Assembly (NCBI GenBank): GCA_963920575.1
Contig: OY986973.1
Location: forward strand, 558,001 to 622,000
Length of the DNA: 64,000 bases
Direction of reading: 5' to 3'
DNA from: Narthecium ossifragum
Lineage: Eukaryota > Streptophyta > Magnoliopsida > Dioscoreales > Nartheciaceae
Shown here: piece by piece, positions 1 to 12,124 of the stretch
Numbering within the stretch: position 1 is the first letter of the stretch
Layout: each line of letters begins with the position of its first letter
Made by a program: the position numbers and the translations under genes
The notes under the pieces: model-generated
Database searches by the model: none
Told to the model about the DNA's origin: nothing
What the model saw: only the letters and a program-made list of their open reading frames with translations

Positions 1-428
1 ACATATATACCAGATCCAGTCATATAGACAAAGACTCGACCCTTCCTCTAGTGCCAGATTATAAGGACTCGTTTGGTATGAGGTTAGAAAAAATAAGATC
101 AAGGGAAAATAGGGTTAGAAAAAATGAAATTAATGAATGGAGATAGAAAAAAATAAAGCGATGATGATAAGTGAAATGAAGATAAAATAGTAATGATATT
201 TGATGTTTGAGGATAGAAACAAGGTTAACCCCCCTTTAACTCCATATTGAACAGAGCTAAGGGTTAATTTTCTCAAAAGATTGTTAGAGAGGGGATGAAC
301 TCATCGAAAACGTAGCCTTTTCTCTCAATAGCCATTGAGATCCCATCATAAAGCCTAAAAAGAAGCTTTGGATATGGTCTAAATGCCAACTTTCCATTTT
401 TAAGTTGAGAGTCCACGCAAGTTCCAAC

Positions 429-522
429 TGCACCCAGCAAAGGTTCTCCAGTCCTGCGCCCGTTTACACCGCGCAAATACTGCACCCGACAAAGGTTCTC
501 CTGCGCCCGTTAACACCGCGCG
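429..522. repeat. Imperfect two-copy tandem duplication
   Basis: A unit of about 45 bp beginning TGCACCC and ending ACACCGCGC occurs at about 429-475 and again at 481-522, with a few mismatches and a short indel. No function is apparent. Confidence 0.6.
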
Positions 523-2051
523 ATTCGCGCGGGTTCTGCTTCACTTCACCAGCTCAACCCCACCTGACACCCATCGATCCGTCCAATCCCATCCCAACCC
601 CACCACCACCTTTTCCACTCCATTCGATCAATCTCGCCAAAAGATACGATCCCCACAAACCACACCCGAGAAACGCACACCCCGGTCCTCTATAACCACC
701 ACTGGTCTCACAACACGGTCTTCTTTCCGGGTCTCCATAATGCACGGTGTCCCATCACTCTCTACGGTGTGTGCACCGCGCCATCCCCTGGATGGCTGGA
801 TAGCATGTGAGGTGGCCCTGGTGGGAGCCGCACGAGCTCAGGGGCTCGCACAGCCTTATGGCACAGAGCCACAGAGTGGGGCACGCCGGCGAACAACCAG
901 TTTGGTGGCAGTCATGTCATGCCATTATCCTCATCGATCGATCTCTCCAGTAATTTACTGTAACTATGGAGGATGAGCATAACACACAACACAATGCTGT
1001 TTATCATTAGGGGAAACATAGGACGATGGATGTGGCATTGGAATATGGTGTTGGTCGTCAGGGTTTTTGGCAGGGAGCTGTGTGTCAGTCAAGCCTCGTC
1101 ATGTTTCGATCGCCCGCGGGTCGTGCCGCGTGCGGGCGTGGCTCCGAGGCCTTGGCGGCGTACCAGCAGAGCAATTTATAGTGCCGTCACCGGTGGTGAA
1201 GGGAATCATGGAGCGCGATGTTTCGTGGGCCTCTTGTACTTGAGCTGGCCAGGCCCGCCGCTTGAAGGCCCGTGTGTTAATTTGAGGAAATAGAGTCTAT
1301 AGAGGGCTATAAGATTCACTTGAAGCCTAGTAGAAGGTTTGCGTAGCCCAACAAAATACAATATACCTCCACTACGATGTCTGCCTCTCTCGACTAATCC
1401 TACATGCCATTATTGAGTTCGAGTCGAGTCGAGTCGATTCGGATCGTGAGGCGAACTCGAGATCGGTGAATTCCAAGAGATAAATTCGAGGCTAATCCTA
1501 ACTTTCGTATACTCTATTGACCACTAATTATCACGATGGATCAAGTCTCCACAAACCAATTTTTTATATTTTTTTATCTTTACATGGATCAAATAATATA
1601 ATCGAAGTCATCGGATCTATTCCACCGATCACCTTAATCCAGATTTTCCAGCTGAACAAGTTGGCACTCGACCTACATGGATGGAGAAGTTTAGTTCCAG
1701 AGAGATTGTTGCAAGATAAGAATGCCAAGGAAAGGACCACATACAGATCTTGTGGTCCTGGCCATTCCACCCCATGATTGGTAATGCTGGGAAAAGTTGC
1801 CATCCTTCCCTTTGATGCGATTAAAACAAGGTGTCATTATCTCCAATCTATCGATCATAGGAGTAGTCTCCTTGTCATCACACACTTGGATCACAGTGAT
1901 GCCACTGTCTACAGCTACCTAAGAAAGGAGAAATTAATATCAGCAAGTCAAGGTGCTGATCTGTGAAAGATCCACTGAAGAGGGAGGATATATAGCAATG
2001 GTCGTCCAGAGTTTTACAAATGGAAAGATAAGGTCATGGCTGCAATCGAAG

Positions 2052-2078
2052 TGATGGATGGATGGATGGATGGATGGC
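2052..2078. repeat. (GATG)n microsatellite
   Basis: About six to seven uninterrupted GATG units. Confidence 0.9.
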
Positions 2079-3933
2079 AGTAGAAAAGGGAAGTGGGGAT
2101 GCATTAGCTAGAGGCTAGCTACTTCTTGGTGGGGGTGGCCATCAAATAGCTCAGCTGCCTTATTTGTCTAGGCATCAGCCCTTCATGGGCTTCAAAGCAT
2201 GTATCCTTTTCATACAAGGAGGTCAGGGGCCTCAGGGGCGGCCGGGAGTATATGCTAAGTAACCCTAGCTACTTGTACATGCTGACAAGTAGGATAAAGA
2301 GAAGACGAGGAGATAGATGCCTTCTTTTGCAAAGTGGCCAACATGAGAATTATGTATCCTGTGTGACTGTGTCACAAGTTTCATGACATTTTTGGATTGA
2401 CCATGCAACATCTATCCGAACAAAACACTAGAAAAAGGCATATATGCATGATTGAAGTCATATGTTGCGGCTTAGGTGATATATTGACAGGAGGGGATCA
2501 GCTAAAGTTTGAACTCTCAACTATTCTAGTCACTCAGAATAAAAAACTTCAATAATTGAAAGAAGGTGAAGTAAATTGTGATTTCACCCCAGTCTTTAGT
2601 TATCTTTGCATGGGTGATTTAATTAATTGTGATTCAAAGGACAAAAACTAGTCTAATTAATGATCAAAGTATTAATGGTGCGATTTTTTAGATCTTAGAG
2701 AAGTCTTATAAGTCTCATTAAAGAGGGAATTCAAAGTCATTTGATCGGTGTGATGTGCAGAGCTCATGAGATTTTCTTCAATCTTCAGTCACGGGACTCC
2801 CACCACTTTCTAATTAAGGCTGTCTCAAAGACGTGCAAACTACCAGCACCAATGAATGCATTAAAAACAAGGTGAATTTTTTTGAATTGAGTTCTTATTT
2901 CATGCATGAAGGTTTCAAAAATCCAAGGCAAAAATTAATACATATATGATGAAATAACACGAGTAAAACAAGAGATTATAAACAAATAAACATTTTTTAT
3001 TTAAATTGGAGACGCTGTACGTCGATTAAATTTATTCATCATTCCTCATGGGCGACTTAACTTAATTGGAAAAGAAAATAATGGATAAACCATCTAATCA
3101 TGACTTTGGTGAAATTAATTAAGGACTCGATTGGGTTGTTACTTTAATTGTAAGGATTATTATTATATATAGAACTAACATTGGCGCAGCTGTAGGACCC
3201 TTCCCAATGGAGCTCACGTACGTAGAACAACTATAGAAGATACATAATTTTAGGGTACTTTCTATAAGTTGAAGGACATCACGAGGGTTGTGAACCCCAC
3301 TTTGTCTCCCTCCAAAGAGTGGGGGACACACGACCAAGGCATGGCTCGCCACCATCCTCTTGTGGAATTAAATGATCCTCTCTATCTATCATCCAATATA
3401 TATCCTTTGCTTTGCTTTTAAGCTTTCCTCTCTTTTAAACTCCATTCGTTTGTATTCATGGGAGGATGAGATCATGAGAGTGGAGGCTTCTCTCATCCAC
3501 TCCTCTCTTTTTCCCATATCTACAGACAACCTCACGTGATCGCACCCCTCTTCATCTCTCCCACTCGGCCCCCCCTCGCTCACACTATCTTAGGAACCAT
3601 TCCGTGCTCTTTTATGTAAACCACTAAGCTCCATTTCCTGCCTCCTTGTCTGTCTAGCTACCCTAGCTCCCTTTATTCAAAAAATTATTCATTGATTTAT
3701 TAGTTATAAGTACGTGATCTATATATGGCTAAGAGAGCATATATATAATAGAAGTACGTAATTGGTTCAAAAAACTATATTATATGTCAAATTAAGGATC
3801 AAAAGGAGTAACTATGGAAAATTGATAAACTTATTTTGGGTTTCATGCATGTTGGCGTGCTAGTTTGAGATTAGTTGCAATGACGAGACGATGATCATGA
3901 AGAAGACAATGATGATGGTATCTGACGCGCGAA

Positions 3934-3953
3934 GATAGATAGATAGATAGATG
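3934..3953. repeat. (GATA)n microsatellite
   Basis: About five uninterrupted GATA units. Confidence 0.85.
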
Positions 3954-4247
3954 ATTCCTTTGATTACTGGAGAACTATTTGGATTCTTTACGTACAATGA
4001 TTCCTTTATCTGGAAGAGGGTACGTAGGAGAGTATATATCTTCTTTACTTGTTAACAATGGCCACCTCCTCATTAAGCTCCCCTGGCTAGTTCAAACAAG
4101 ACTTGCATGTGTTCAAGAACAAAGAACAATTAAAGAACAAAGATGACTCCCGATCCAATAGTTAAAAAGGAGGGTACGTAGCTAGCTAGAAGTGGGTTTA
4201 AACTATCGATCAGTTGTTGGGTTGAATTTGTTTACAGTACTCGATCT

Positions 4248-5274
4248 TCAACATGCGGCTGAGTGGGTGAAGGGATTGAGGAACAGGGGCTTCCCGGCCG
4301 CCGCTGCCGCCACCCCCGGTACAAACGGCCCTCGCTTGGAGCAGTCTTCGGCTCCGGAGATCCTCTCGCACGAAGGGCAGATCGAAAGGGTGGCCGCCGG
4401 GAGCTGCATGTAGGCGGCGAATTTGATTACTTTCAGCTCCTGCACCTCCTTCTGCAGCCGGCGGTTCTCTTCGGTCAGCGTCTCGCAGCACTTCTTCAGG
4501 AAGTCACAGTCCACCTCCGTTTGCTTGAGCTTAGTCCTGTCGAACAAAATGGGTTGAATTCATCTTCATCTAAAAAACAAGAGAAAGAAATTTATTGATT
4601 GGATTTGCATGGCGTGATACAGACCTTGCTCTCCTGTTTTGGAACCAGACTTCAACTTGCCTTGGTCTCAGACTCAATTGCTTGGCTAAAGCTTGCTTTT
4701 GCTTCTACAATTATTGATGGAAGAAGAAGAAGAAGAAGATAAGAACATCTGAGATGTTTGAACGATTTAAGTAGAAAAGTTAATATAAAGAGTTGTGTTT
4801 GTTTCGAAGGAGATCGATGATGCTTACTGGATTGAGGGTACTATGCTCTTTGAACTTGTCCTCCAAGAGGGCAGACTGCTCCCTGGTGAGCCTAAGCTTC
4901 TTCCTAGCGCTGGCCTCGTCCTCCTCGTCGCTCGCCCTCGACGACACCCTCTCAACCTCCGCCTCCTCGCCCCTCACCTCCTTCTTCGTCGACGTCGGGT
5001 ACGCGTTGGAGAACGACGAGACTGTGCTGTGGGTAGATGATTGCCTCGCCAGATCTAGACTAGCCTCCATGGGCACCATGACCTTCGTCTTCATCGATCC
5101 GGTCGGGTCGTGGGAGAGGCCAAGAGTTAGCGAGGAGGGCTCAAACAGCTCGAACTTGAAGCCGGAGTCTCTCCGCCGATGATGACCGCCGCTTGAGATG
5201 CCACTCCTTCCATCAGAGCCCAAAGTAAGAGAGAGTCCAGTGTCACAAACATCCTCCATGACCTTCTTCTCCAT
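4248..5274 (-). CDS. HD-Zip class II homeodomain-leucine zipper transcription factor
   Basis: Three exons read on the minus strand: 5274-4828, 4704-4625 and 4536-4248, all with GT-AG introns, giving 271 residues. An EAR-type LxLxL motif (LSLTL, about residues 14-18) near the N-terminus suggests a repressor. The homeodomain spans about residues 123-177 with the helix-3 core WFQNRRAR, and the second intron splits that last arginine codon. A leucine zipper follows directly at about 178-220. CPSCE at about 229-233 is the hallmark of class II and is tied to redox control in the family. By family knowledge this is a nuclear DNA-binding repressor acting in auxin, shade or polarity pathways; which paralogue it is cannot be settled here. 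The start is the first in-frame Met (MEKKVMED), and length and exon structure match the family. Confidence 0.95.
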
Positions 5275-5311
5275 GCTAGCTAGCTCTCTAGCTTTCTTGC
5301 TAGAGAGACAG

Positions 5312-5335
5312 AGAGGAGAGAGAGAGAGAGAGAGA
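5312..5335 (-). promoter_or_regulatory. CT-rich tract in the HD-Zip 5' leader
   Basis: A GAGAGA run on the plus strand reads as (CT)n on the sense strand, about 40-60 bp upstream of the ATG. In plants such tracts are typical of core promoters or 5' leaders and can bind GAGA-binding BPC proteins. A similar tract precedes the MYB gene at 61831-61868. Confidence 0.5.
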
Positions 5336-5397
5336 AGAGGAGGAGATGGAAGATGGAGAGTGGGTTATGAGGAGGTAGGCTGGACTGGATGAGAGCA

Positions 5398-5410
5398 CAC
5401 TTATACATAG
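5398..5410 (-). promoter_or_regulatory. Possible TATA element of the HD-Zip gene
   Basis: The sense strand reads TATGTATAAGT about 125-135 bp upstream of the ATG, a plausible distance for a short 5' leader. The transcription start itself is not visible. Confidence 0.35.
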
Positions 5411-5556
5411 GTTGACAAATAGTGATCTAACTCCTGGGACCATAAATAATAAATAAATAACCAAGAAAGAAACAGACACACAAGGACACTATTTTCTCAT
5501 TCTCAATTAATTATTATACATTTTCTGTTTTAAGTGTGGTCAGTGAATTGGTCTGT

Positions 5557-5559
<3 letters not shown>

Positions 5560-5607
<48 letters not shown>
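5560..5607. repeat. (AT)n microsatellite
   Basis: About 24 uninterrupted AT dinucleotides, probably length-variable. Confidence 0.95.
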
Positions 5608-5611
<4 letters not shown>

Positions 5612-8604
5612 CGAAATTGATTCTCCAATATTCAGTTACAGAAACATTTATAATTAACTCGGATCAAAATGGTACATCGAATATTCGTCTAAAAAAAAAT
5701 TCACAGCAGCTCCGATCAAATTGATATAGGTCAGGATAAAAGACTCAATTATTCTTTGAATTTTTTAGGGGTTCTTTGTTACCTTCTTTCCCTAGCTAAT
5801 ATATACTCTTTTCGTATTAAAAAGGGAGTTTGTTTTGTTCTGTCTCCTATGACGAAATAGGAGACAATATTCTTACATCAAAAGCCACCTTCTCTCCCTC
5901 ACTTTCTAGACTTTCTAAAAAGCAAAAAAAAAAAAAAAAAAAAAAAGGCTTAGAAGAGTCATGAGGGTTGCTTTCTAAAAAAAAGAAGTTAAATTACATA
6001 GCTTCCCACTTACTAATCATATACGTACGCACGTATTATTGTCCTCTCAAGCTACTATGCAAGGTATTTCGCATCAACACGCTAGAAGATTGACGTCAAT
6101 TCTACATCAACCCTTCCTAAGCCTCAACTTTTTATAATTAATTATGTAACATTTGCGCCCCTGAGATGGTTGTGTTGTACCAAATGATCGGTAGTGCTAG
6201 TTATGAAACTAAAATATGTTGTGATTGGAGGAGGATCATGAGTTGAGGTCCACACAATTAAGGAGTGGTGGTTTCTAGTCATTATGGTGTGGTTTCCCTA
6301 TTTAGAACACAAGATATGATTTCATGTTACATTGATCTCCTTGCCTGGCTATTCTTACATCGAAGGCTGTGGTGAGAAGGATGGGTGCAATATTAGCAAA
6401 CTTGTTTCAATGCATCATGGCCGACGTGCTGATTTTGGAATTAGGAGTGGAGGTGGATCTCGGCATAGTCCAAGATCCAAGATCTCAAACATCTCAAACA
6501 TTTGTGTGTGTGTGTGTGGGGGGGTTGTGGGGTGGCTGGTGGCGCCTATAGGAAAGGTTCAAATTAACAGCTCTAATACATAATTTCTCTGACCAAGGAA
6601 AAATTATGCTTTATGTTTTTCTTTTCTTTCTTTCGGATTAAGCCATTTCATGTTTAGTCACAGGGGTTAACGAGCTATGGTAAAAAACCTCACGCTTCTG
6701 AGATGGTTGATAATTTACCCTTCAACTATTTTTTTTTTTGAGACATTTAGTCCATTTCTGGAGATAAAGAACCAAAATGCCCCCTAAGTTAAACCACCAA
6801 CCTCACCCCCTTTCTCTCTTACCTCCACCGTCATCGCCGGCAGCCATCTCTCACTCCATCTGCCTCCACTTTCAACAAGCTTCACCAACCCCGACGACCC
6901 CGAAGCACCACCACGCCCTCCCCAGTCGTCCTCGAAAACAGAGACCTTCTCCCACGAGACCAACACTATCACCCGACCCCCCTTCTTCCCAAGCCGTCGT
7001 CGTCACCCTTCACCTCCGGGCCTCCCAACCTTCCCTCCAAAACCAGATTCGAGCTCATCTCCAGCCTCCGCCCCTTTCTTGACAATTTTTTGGCTAGATC
7101 CCGCCTCGAACCGTCGCCCCTACTCCTCTCTCAAAGCCGGCACAACCTCCCTCAAATCCCCCCCTAACGAATATGGTGACAAACTCCGAGGATCAAATGC
7201 CAAGGCTTCCACAACCCCTCCACCGGCGCCGACGACTGCCAATCCTAATCAGCCTCTGCACATCAAGCTCTGTTGCTTCCGCAAGCCCACCACCTCCGTT
7301 CTCCAACTCATGCCCTCAAACCGGATCTCAAAGTCGACTACAGCACCACCGTGCCGAACTCCGACCATCCCTCATCTTCACCGGATCGATTTTCTCGTTT
7401 CTTTTTTCTCTTTTCTCTTTATGCTATTTACACCTCCGATCAGCTGCTCAGTCGCCAATCAGACACAATCCGCTCTTTCATTCGCCGCTGGTCAGCCTCC
7501 TCCTTCAACTCCAGCGTCGCCAACCTCGATCCCGCCTGCCAAAAGATCCAACCCGGTGGAGCACCTCATAAGGCCTCCACAAACTCTCTTACGGAGGTCC
7601 CGACCTCCGATGACCCCTCCTCAGCGAATTAACTCCGACTAGCCCTCAGTCGCTGGACCTACCCTTCATTATTCTCCAAGCCAACTTGAATCAAGTCTGA
7701 GTTGACTCAGTCAATTTGATCCAATCAGTCATTTGATAGATTATATAAGGATATTTTTATCCTTAAAAATTTAAAACTAAACAAAACTATTAATAGATGG
7801 GCCTATCGTCTATAAAAATATTAAGTGGGTTATATTGTTGATTAATTACCGAATTTTGAATCTACCGTCAAATAACCGTTTTTTAAATTACACTAATTGA
7901 CAACTAATTAAGATGATAAAAAAAAAAAACTGCGACAGCTACGATAACAATAATACAATAATATTAAGGGATTGCTAATGGAACTTCATCCTCATCAGCC
8001 ATCTTAATCAATAGGATTATTGAGATGGCTCGTGAAAGCTCAGCGGATCCCAAGAGACAATTATCATACTAATCATGGTTTCAAGGGCCATTAACTTACA
8101 GCAAAAGATTTTTCCAAAAGTTTAATCTATCTAAGCAAGGATTTGACTCGATTTAGTCATTAAACCATTCTTAATCAAAACTAATTAACTCCAATCTTGG
8201 TTAAACAAACCCTAATCCATCTACCACCTTATATAAATATACACAAAACCCTCCATATACACAGGGGAAGCGCCATAGCTAGGCCGGCAAGAGCACACGC
8301 GTCATTATAAAAAACATGGCACGTCAGGCAATAATGTGACGTGGCACGTGTGACCCTTTAATGATATGATGTATGGATATCATTGGGGGATTCGATTCCG
8401 TATGGATGTTGTTAAGAATAGAATCTTGTCATCATGTAGCTAGCTATATGATATTATGATGAGAGCATTATTATGTTGATAAAGGTTTGAAAGTCCAATG
8501 GCTGGCGGTGGGCCTTTTCACTATTCATTAGACTATCTATGCAAATTATCACGCATACAAGGTAACCCCCATCAGTTATATAGCTTGGTAATCTAATTAA
8601 GGAT
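5608..8604. other. Intergenic region with a C-rich, coding-like patch
   Basis: Mostly AT-rich, with a poly(A) run near 5926-5946 and a short (TG)n near 6503-6518. The 6770-7640 part is sharply different: C-rich, proline- and serine-coding in several frames, with open frames up to 187 codons. No family is recognised and no splice model joins the frames convincingly. It may be an old captured gene fragment or simply a compositional artefact. Confidence 0.5.
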
Positions 8605-8969
8605 ATGTTTAGATTGAGAATAAGTATGCATCTAAATAATTTATTTCTAAATCCTGTATAGTTACATTTGATACTCGTATAACTTTTACTTTATTCATTA
8701 TACGAACTCATCATATTCTCAATCCAAACGGGCATCCAAAGAAGGGAGAGAAATAGAACCCTCTCATGCATGCACTTCATTCTTTAATTAGAATAAGAAT
8801 TCTATCAACCAATAATTATCATCTACATGATTTGTGTATAATTAATTTGGCCTGCAAGAAGGAAAGAAACTATACGCAACAATGATGTCATTTAAATGAG
8901 GTTATCTAATCAACATTCTGGTGTAGAGAATCCCTCCAAGCATATGAGTACAAATGATGCTTCGTGACA
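8605..8969. repeat. First copy of a 364-bp tandem duplication
   Basis: Matches 8989-9351 over its full length with scattered substitutions. Its first 120 bp look like a small MITE: GTTTAGATTGAGAATA near 8607 is the inverted counterpart of TATTCTCAATCCAAAC near 8713-8728. The remainder (for example ATCATCTACATGATTTGTG) is ordinary duplicated DNA. Confidence 0.85.
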
Positions 8970-8988
8970 ATATAATATACATAAATCA

Positions 8989-9351
8989 CGTTCGGATTAA
9001 GGATTAATATGTATAAACACACTTTTCTCTAAATCTTATATAACTATTTTTGATATTTGTGTAGCTTTTACTTTATTCATTATATCAACTGCTTATCATA
9101 TCTTTAATCCAAACAGAGCCGAAAAAAGGAAGAGGAATAGATCCCTCTCATGCATGCACTTCATTCTTTAGTTAAAATAAGGATTCTATCAACAAGTAAT
9201 TATCATCTACATGATTTGTGTATAATTAACTTGGCCTGCAACAAGCAAAGAAACTATACGCTACAGTGATGTCATTTAAATGAGGTTATCTAATCAACCT
9301 TCTGCGTAGAGAATGCCTCCAAGCATATGAGTACAAATGATGGTTGGTGAC
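8989..9351. repeat. Second copy of the 364-bp tandem duplication
   Basis: Direct repeat of 8605-8969, including the MITE-like part, whose ends are more eroded here. The shared run from CATGCATGCACTTCATTCTTTA to GAGTACAAATGATG makes the duplication clear. Confidence 0.85.
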
Positions 9352-9757
9352 ACTCTGTATTATTATTATAGTGTGATGATAAGATTTATACTACCAACCT
9401 GATGTACGTTACATGAGAGGTTTGATTAGTACATTGCATGTAGGACGTACTTATAACACGAAATTTTACATTACGGCCGGCCGGCCGTGTTAATTCTCTT
9501 ACGTTTGGTAAATTATAGAATATGATATGGTTTTTTTTTTTTTTGAAGATCGAGTTGAGTTCAAAATGATAAGCAAGGGATATAAAAGAGAAATCAAAAT
9601 AGAAAAAATATATATAACAACTAAGTCAAGCAGAATTCATCAGAAATCCTCTCATATCCCGTAGGTCAGAGAATTTACTTGTGCTAGGAATAGTTTTATT
9701 AGGTGGAGGTTGATTTTTTCGGAAGCTTCTCAATTAAGATAGGGAACAAAATGTAAG
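9352..9757. other. Gene-free spacer before the gypsy element
   Basis: AT-rich with a poly(T) run near 9531-9544. The last five bases, 9753-9757 (GTAAG), are the left target duplication of the retrotransposon. Nothing else is recognised. Confidence 0.6.
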
Positions 9758-10137
9758 TGATAGGCAGCCGCGACCTGTTCGGCTGCGCAAGCCTAATCCA
9801 CGTTATCTGTAGTTGGGTCAGGAGTCCTAGTTGAGTATTAATGCTAGTAGTAAGAAAAGGCTGGACTATATGTTATATTTATCTGGATGGAGTCATGTAA
9901 TAGCCTATGCTGCTTGTGGCGTACGGCTTAGGAGGACCAGCCGGACTATTGGACGGCTGAGATTAGAAGGTCGTTAGGGTTGGAGTATTTAAGAGTTGGA
10001 GTCATGTATTTCTCATTATTCGGCTAATAGAAAAGTCAGGGGTTTTCCAGCCATCCAGTGGATTAAGGGGGTGCCTCTACCATCAACAGGGGAGAGATCT
10101 TGAGCCCTAGACAACGTCTGCGGCCAAGTTCTCATCA
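9758..10137 (+). repeat. 5' LTR of the gypsy element
   Basis: 380 bp, TG...CA, nearly identical to 17273-17652. Differences seen by eye are AAAAGG/AAAATG, CAGGGG/CAGGGA and CATCCAG/CATCAAG. Confidence 0.95.
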
Positions 10138-10139
10138 AG

Positions 10140-10151
10140 TGGTATCAGAGC
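10140..10151 (+). promoter_or_regulatory. Primer-binding site (tRNA-iMet)
   Basis: TGGTATCAGAGC lies two bases after the 5' LTR. It is the standard plant sequence complementary to the 3' end of initiator tRNA-Met, and is not a tRNA gene. Confidence 0.9.
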
Positions 10152-10166
10152 AACGATCCTGCAGCC

Positions 10167-11283
10167 ATGGCGCCACCAGCGAACAAAGATCGCATCGACA
10201 TGTTGGAGCAGAACATGCAGGGGGTGCAGGAAGAGTTCGGAGGGATGCAAGAGGCGTTGCAACGCCTGGAGGAGGAAAACAAGACAGGCCGCGTAGAAGC
10301 GGAGGCGAGGTTTAAAAAAATTGATGGCGTCTTGCGGCGTCTGGAAGAGGAGAACCAAGCTGCGCGACGGGAAGCGGAAGCCAGATCCAGGAAGACGGAT
10401 GGGCTGCTAAGTGAGTTGTTAAAGATGCAGGGGAAGAAACCGTCTGTGGAGGGAGAGGATAGGAAGGCGGAAAGAGACAGAGATTCTCATATTGGATTCT
10501 CGCATAAATCCGGGTATCGGGAAGACGAAGATGGTGAAGGATGTGGTCGGCGGGGAGGTCCTTCAGTGAAGCTGGAGTTCCCTCGCTTCATTGGCGAAGA
10601 TCTTCTGATATGGATGAACCGGGTGGAGCAGTTCTTCCGCATGCACAGAACACCCGAGGAAGAGAAGGTTCAGTGGGCGTCCTTTCACTTGGAGGGCGAA
10701 GCCAATCAGTGGTGGCAATGGATCCAGAGCAATCAGGAGGAACAATCAGAGTTGTCATGGGCGGAGTTTCAGAAGGAGATCTCGGCGCGTTTTGGGTTGG
10801 TACGTTATATCAACCAGGACGAGGCTTTAGCGCATATCCGACAGACAGGTCCTCTGCGTGACTACTTACAGGAGTTCGAGATACTCGCAACGCGAGTGCG
10901 GGGCTGGCCGCAGTCGGCATTGATCGGCGCTTTTTTGGGGGGATTACAAGAGGAAGTTGCTGATGAGGTACGCGTATTCAGGCCAAAGACACTACGTGAA
11001 ACTATTGAATATGCGCATTTGCTGGATGACAAGATACAGAAGTCGCGACGTCGTGGACGATCCGAGGCTAGTCGGCCGGACGCTAGGGGCGGATTTGGTT
11101 CGTTTTCCCTGAGCCGACCTGGACCCACACCAGTAGCACTACCGGCACCTGGCCGGAACCGTCCACCCGCTAACTCCAGTCTACATAACCGAGCGCCACC
11201 ACCAGGAATCAGGAAGTTGTCAGTGGAGGAGATGCGGCAGCGAAGGGAGAAGGGCTTGTGTTTTAACTGTGACGAGAGGTTTA
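10167..11283 (+). pseudogene. gag part of the gypsy polyprotein, interrupted in the zinc knuckle
   Basis: Begins with an ATG 29 bp after the LTR. A charged coiled-coil N-terminus (repeated RRLEEEN-type segments, about residues 30-75) leads into a retrotransposon gag domain with FPRFIGED and WWQW signatures. The frame reaches the first half of a zinc knuckle, CFNC, then runs into the solo LTR at 11284. The second half, GHKC, resumes after 13728 in the same frame, so before the insertion gag was continuous. In the family gag packages the RNA and forms the particle. Confidence 0.93.
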
Positions 11284-11493
11284 TGTGAGGACCCGTCCCT
11301 CCATCCCTTCGGCTTGTTGTTTACCCCAAGGGCAATTTGGGAAATTGCGCCTTGGCGGTCGTTTTCACACTGGCTGTGCACACACAGGCCTTGCTTGATG
11401 GTTGTGTTTGTTAGAAAGGTTAGGTGGACCCGAGGTTGGGGGTTCTGGGCTTGGGCCCGAGTCCCAGCCCAAGTTTGCCTTTCAGTGCACAGA

Positions 11494-11566
11494 AGATCGA
11501 TCACCTTGGGGTGAAGATCGATCCTGTTGCTAGCAGGATCGATCATGCATGCAAGGATGATCGATC
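11494..11566. repeat. GATCGATC array, first cluster of copy 1
   Basis: Four exact octamers start at 11494, 11516, 11537 and 11559, so the spacings are 22, 21 and 22 bp. The middle pair forms a near-perfect inverted repeat: GATCGATCCTG, a 7-nt loop, CAGGATCGATC. It lies about 210-280 bp into the LTR, a U3 position. Confidence 0.9.
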
Positions 11567-12124
11567 CTATATGTGCCTGGAAGTCTTTGTCGGTGGCTTT
11601 CGAAGGACGGCCACCGCGGTGGCCGTCGCTTCCCCTGTCAGGGGAGGGGAGACTTTTGCTCCCCTCCTTTGCCTTTCCCGCGGTTTCTCCGGCTTTCCCC
11701 GGCCTTACCCCCTTCCCCTCCCCCTCCTTCCTTCCCCTCTTCTTCTTCTTTCCCGCGAATGCTCTGCTTCTTCCCCTGTTCCGACCGCTCCTTTCTCTCC
11801 TCCGTTCTTCCTCCTCCGGCCACCTCTCCTGGAGCTTGAAGGCTCGTTGGGTTCGTGGCGAGGCGAGGAAGATCCGTGGCTAGTCTTCGTGGATCGAAGC
11901 TGCTCTGAGGAGGTAGGGTTCTTCTTCTAAACTCCGGCTGTTTGAGGGTTTTGTATCCGGGTTTTGTTTTGCTTAGATCTCCTTGTGGAGTTGTTCTTTC
12001 CCGGTTTTGAGGCCTTGAGTAGCCTCGTTGTACTCAGATCTACCAACCCACCAAGTTTGGTGGGGTTTGGTTGTGTTTTCCGGAGGTTCTCCGGCCGGAA
12101 GCACGCCGGAACCCATCTTTGGGT

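Larger units (their letters stand above)
1..4247. other. Intergenic flank without a supported gene
   Basis: AT-rich DNA with a GC-rich stretch at about 400-1290. The open frames there have no recognisable domain and overlap on both strands, so no gene is called. It holds a short duplicated block near 429-522, a GATG microsatellite near 2052-2078 and a GATA microsatellite near 3934-3953. The part next to 4247 is the 3' flank of the minus-strand HD-Zip gene. Confidence 0.6.

Noticed and set aside
405..1293. Several overlapping open frames in GC-rich DNA
   Set aside because: They overlap on both strands, have no domain, no plausible splice sites and no conserved pattern; GC-rich sequence alone explains them.
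10140..10155. tRNA gene
   Set aside because: Only the short primer-binding complement of tRNA-iMet is present; no cloverleaf.
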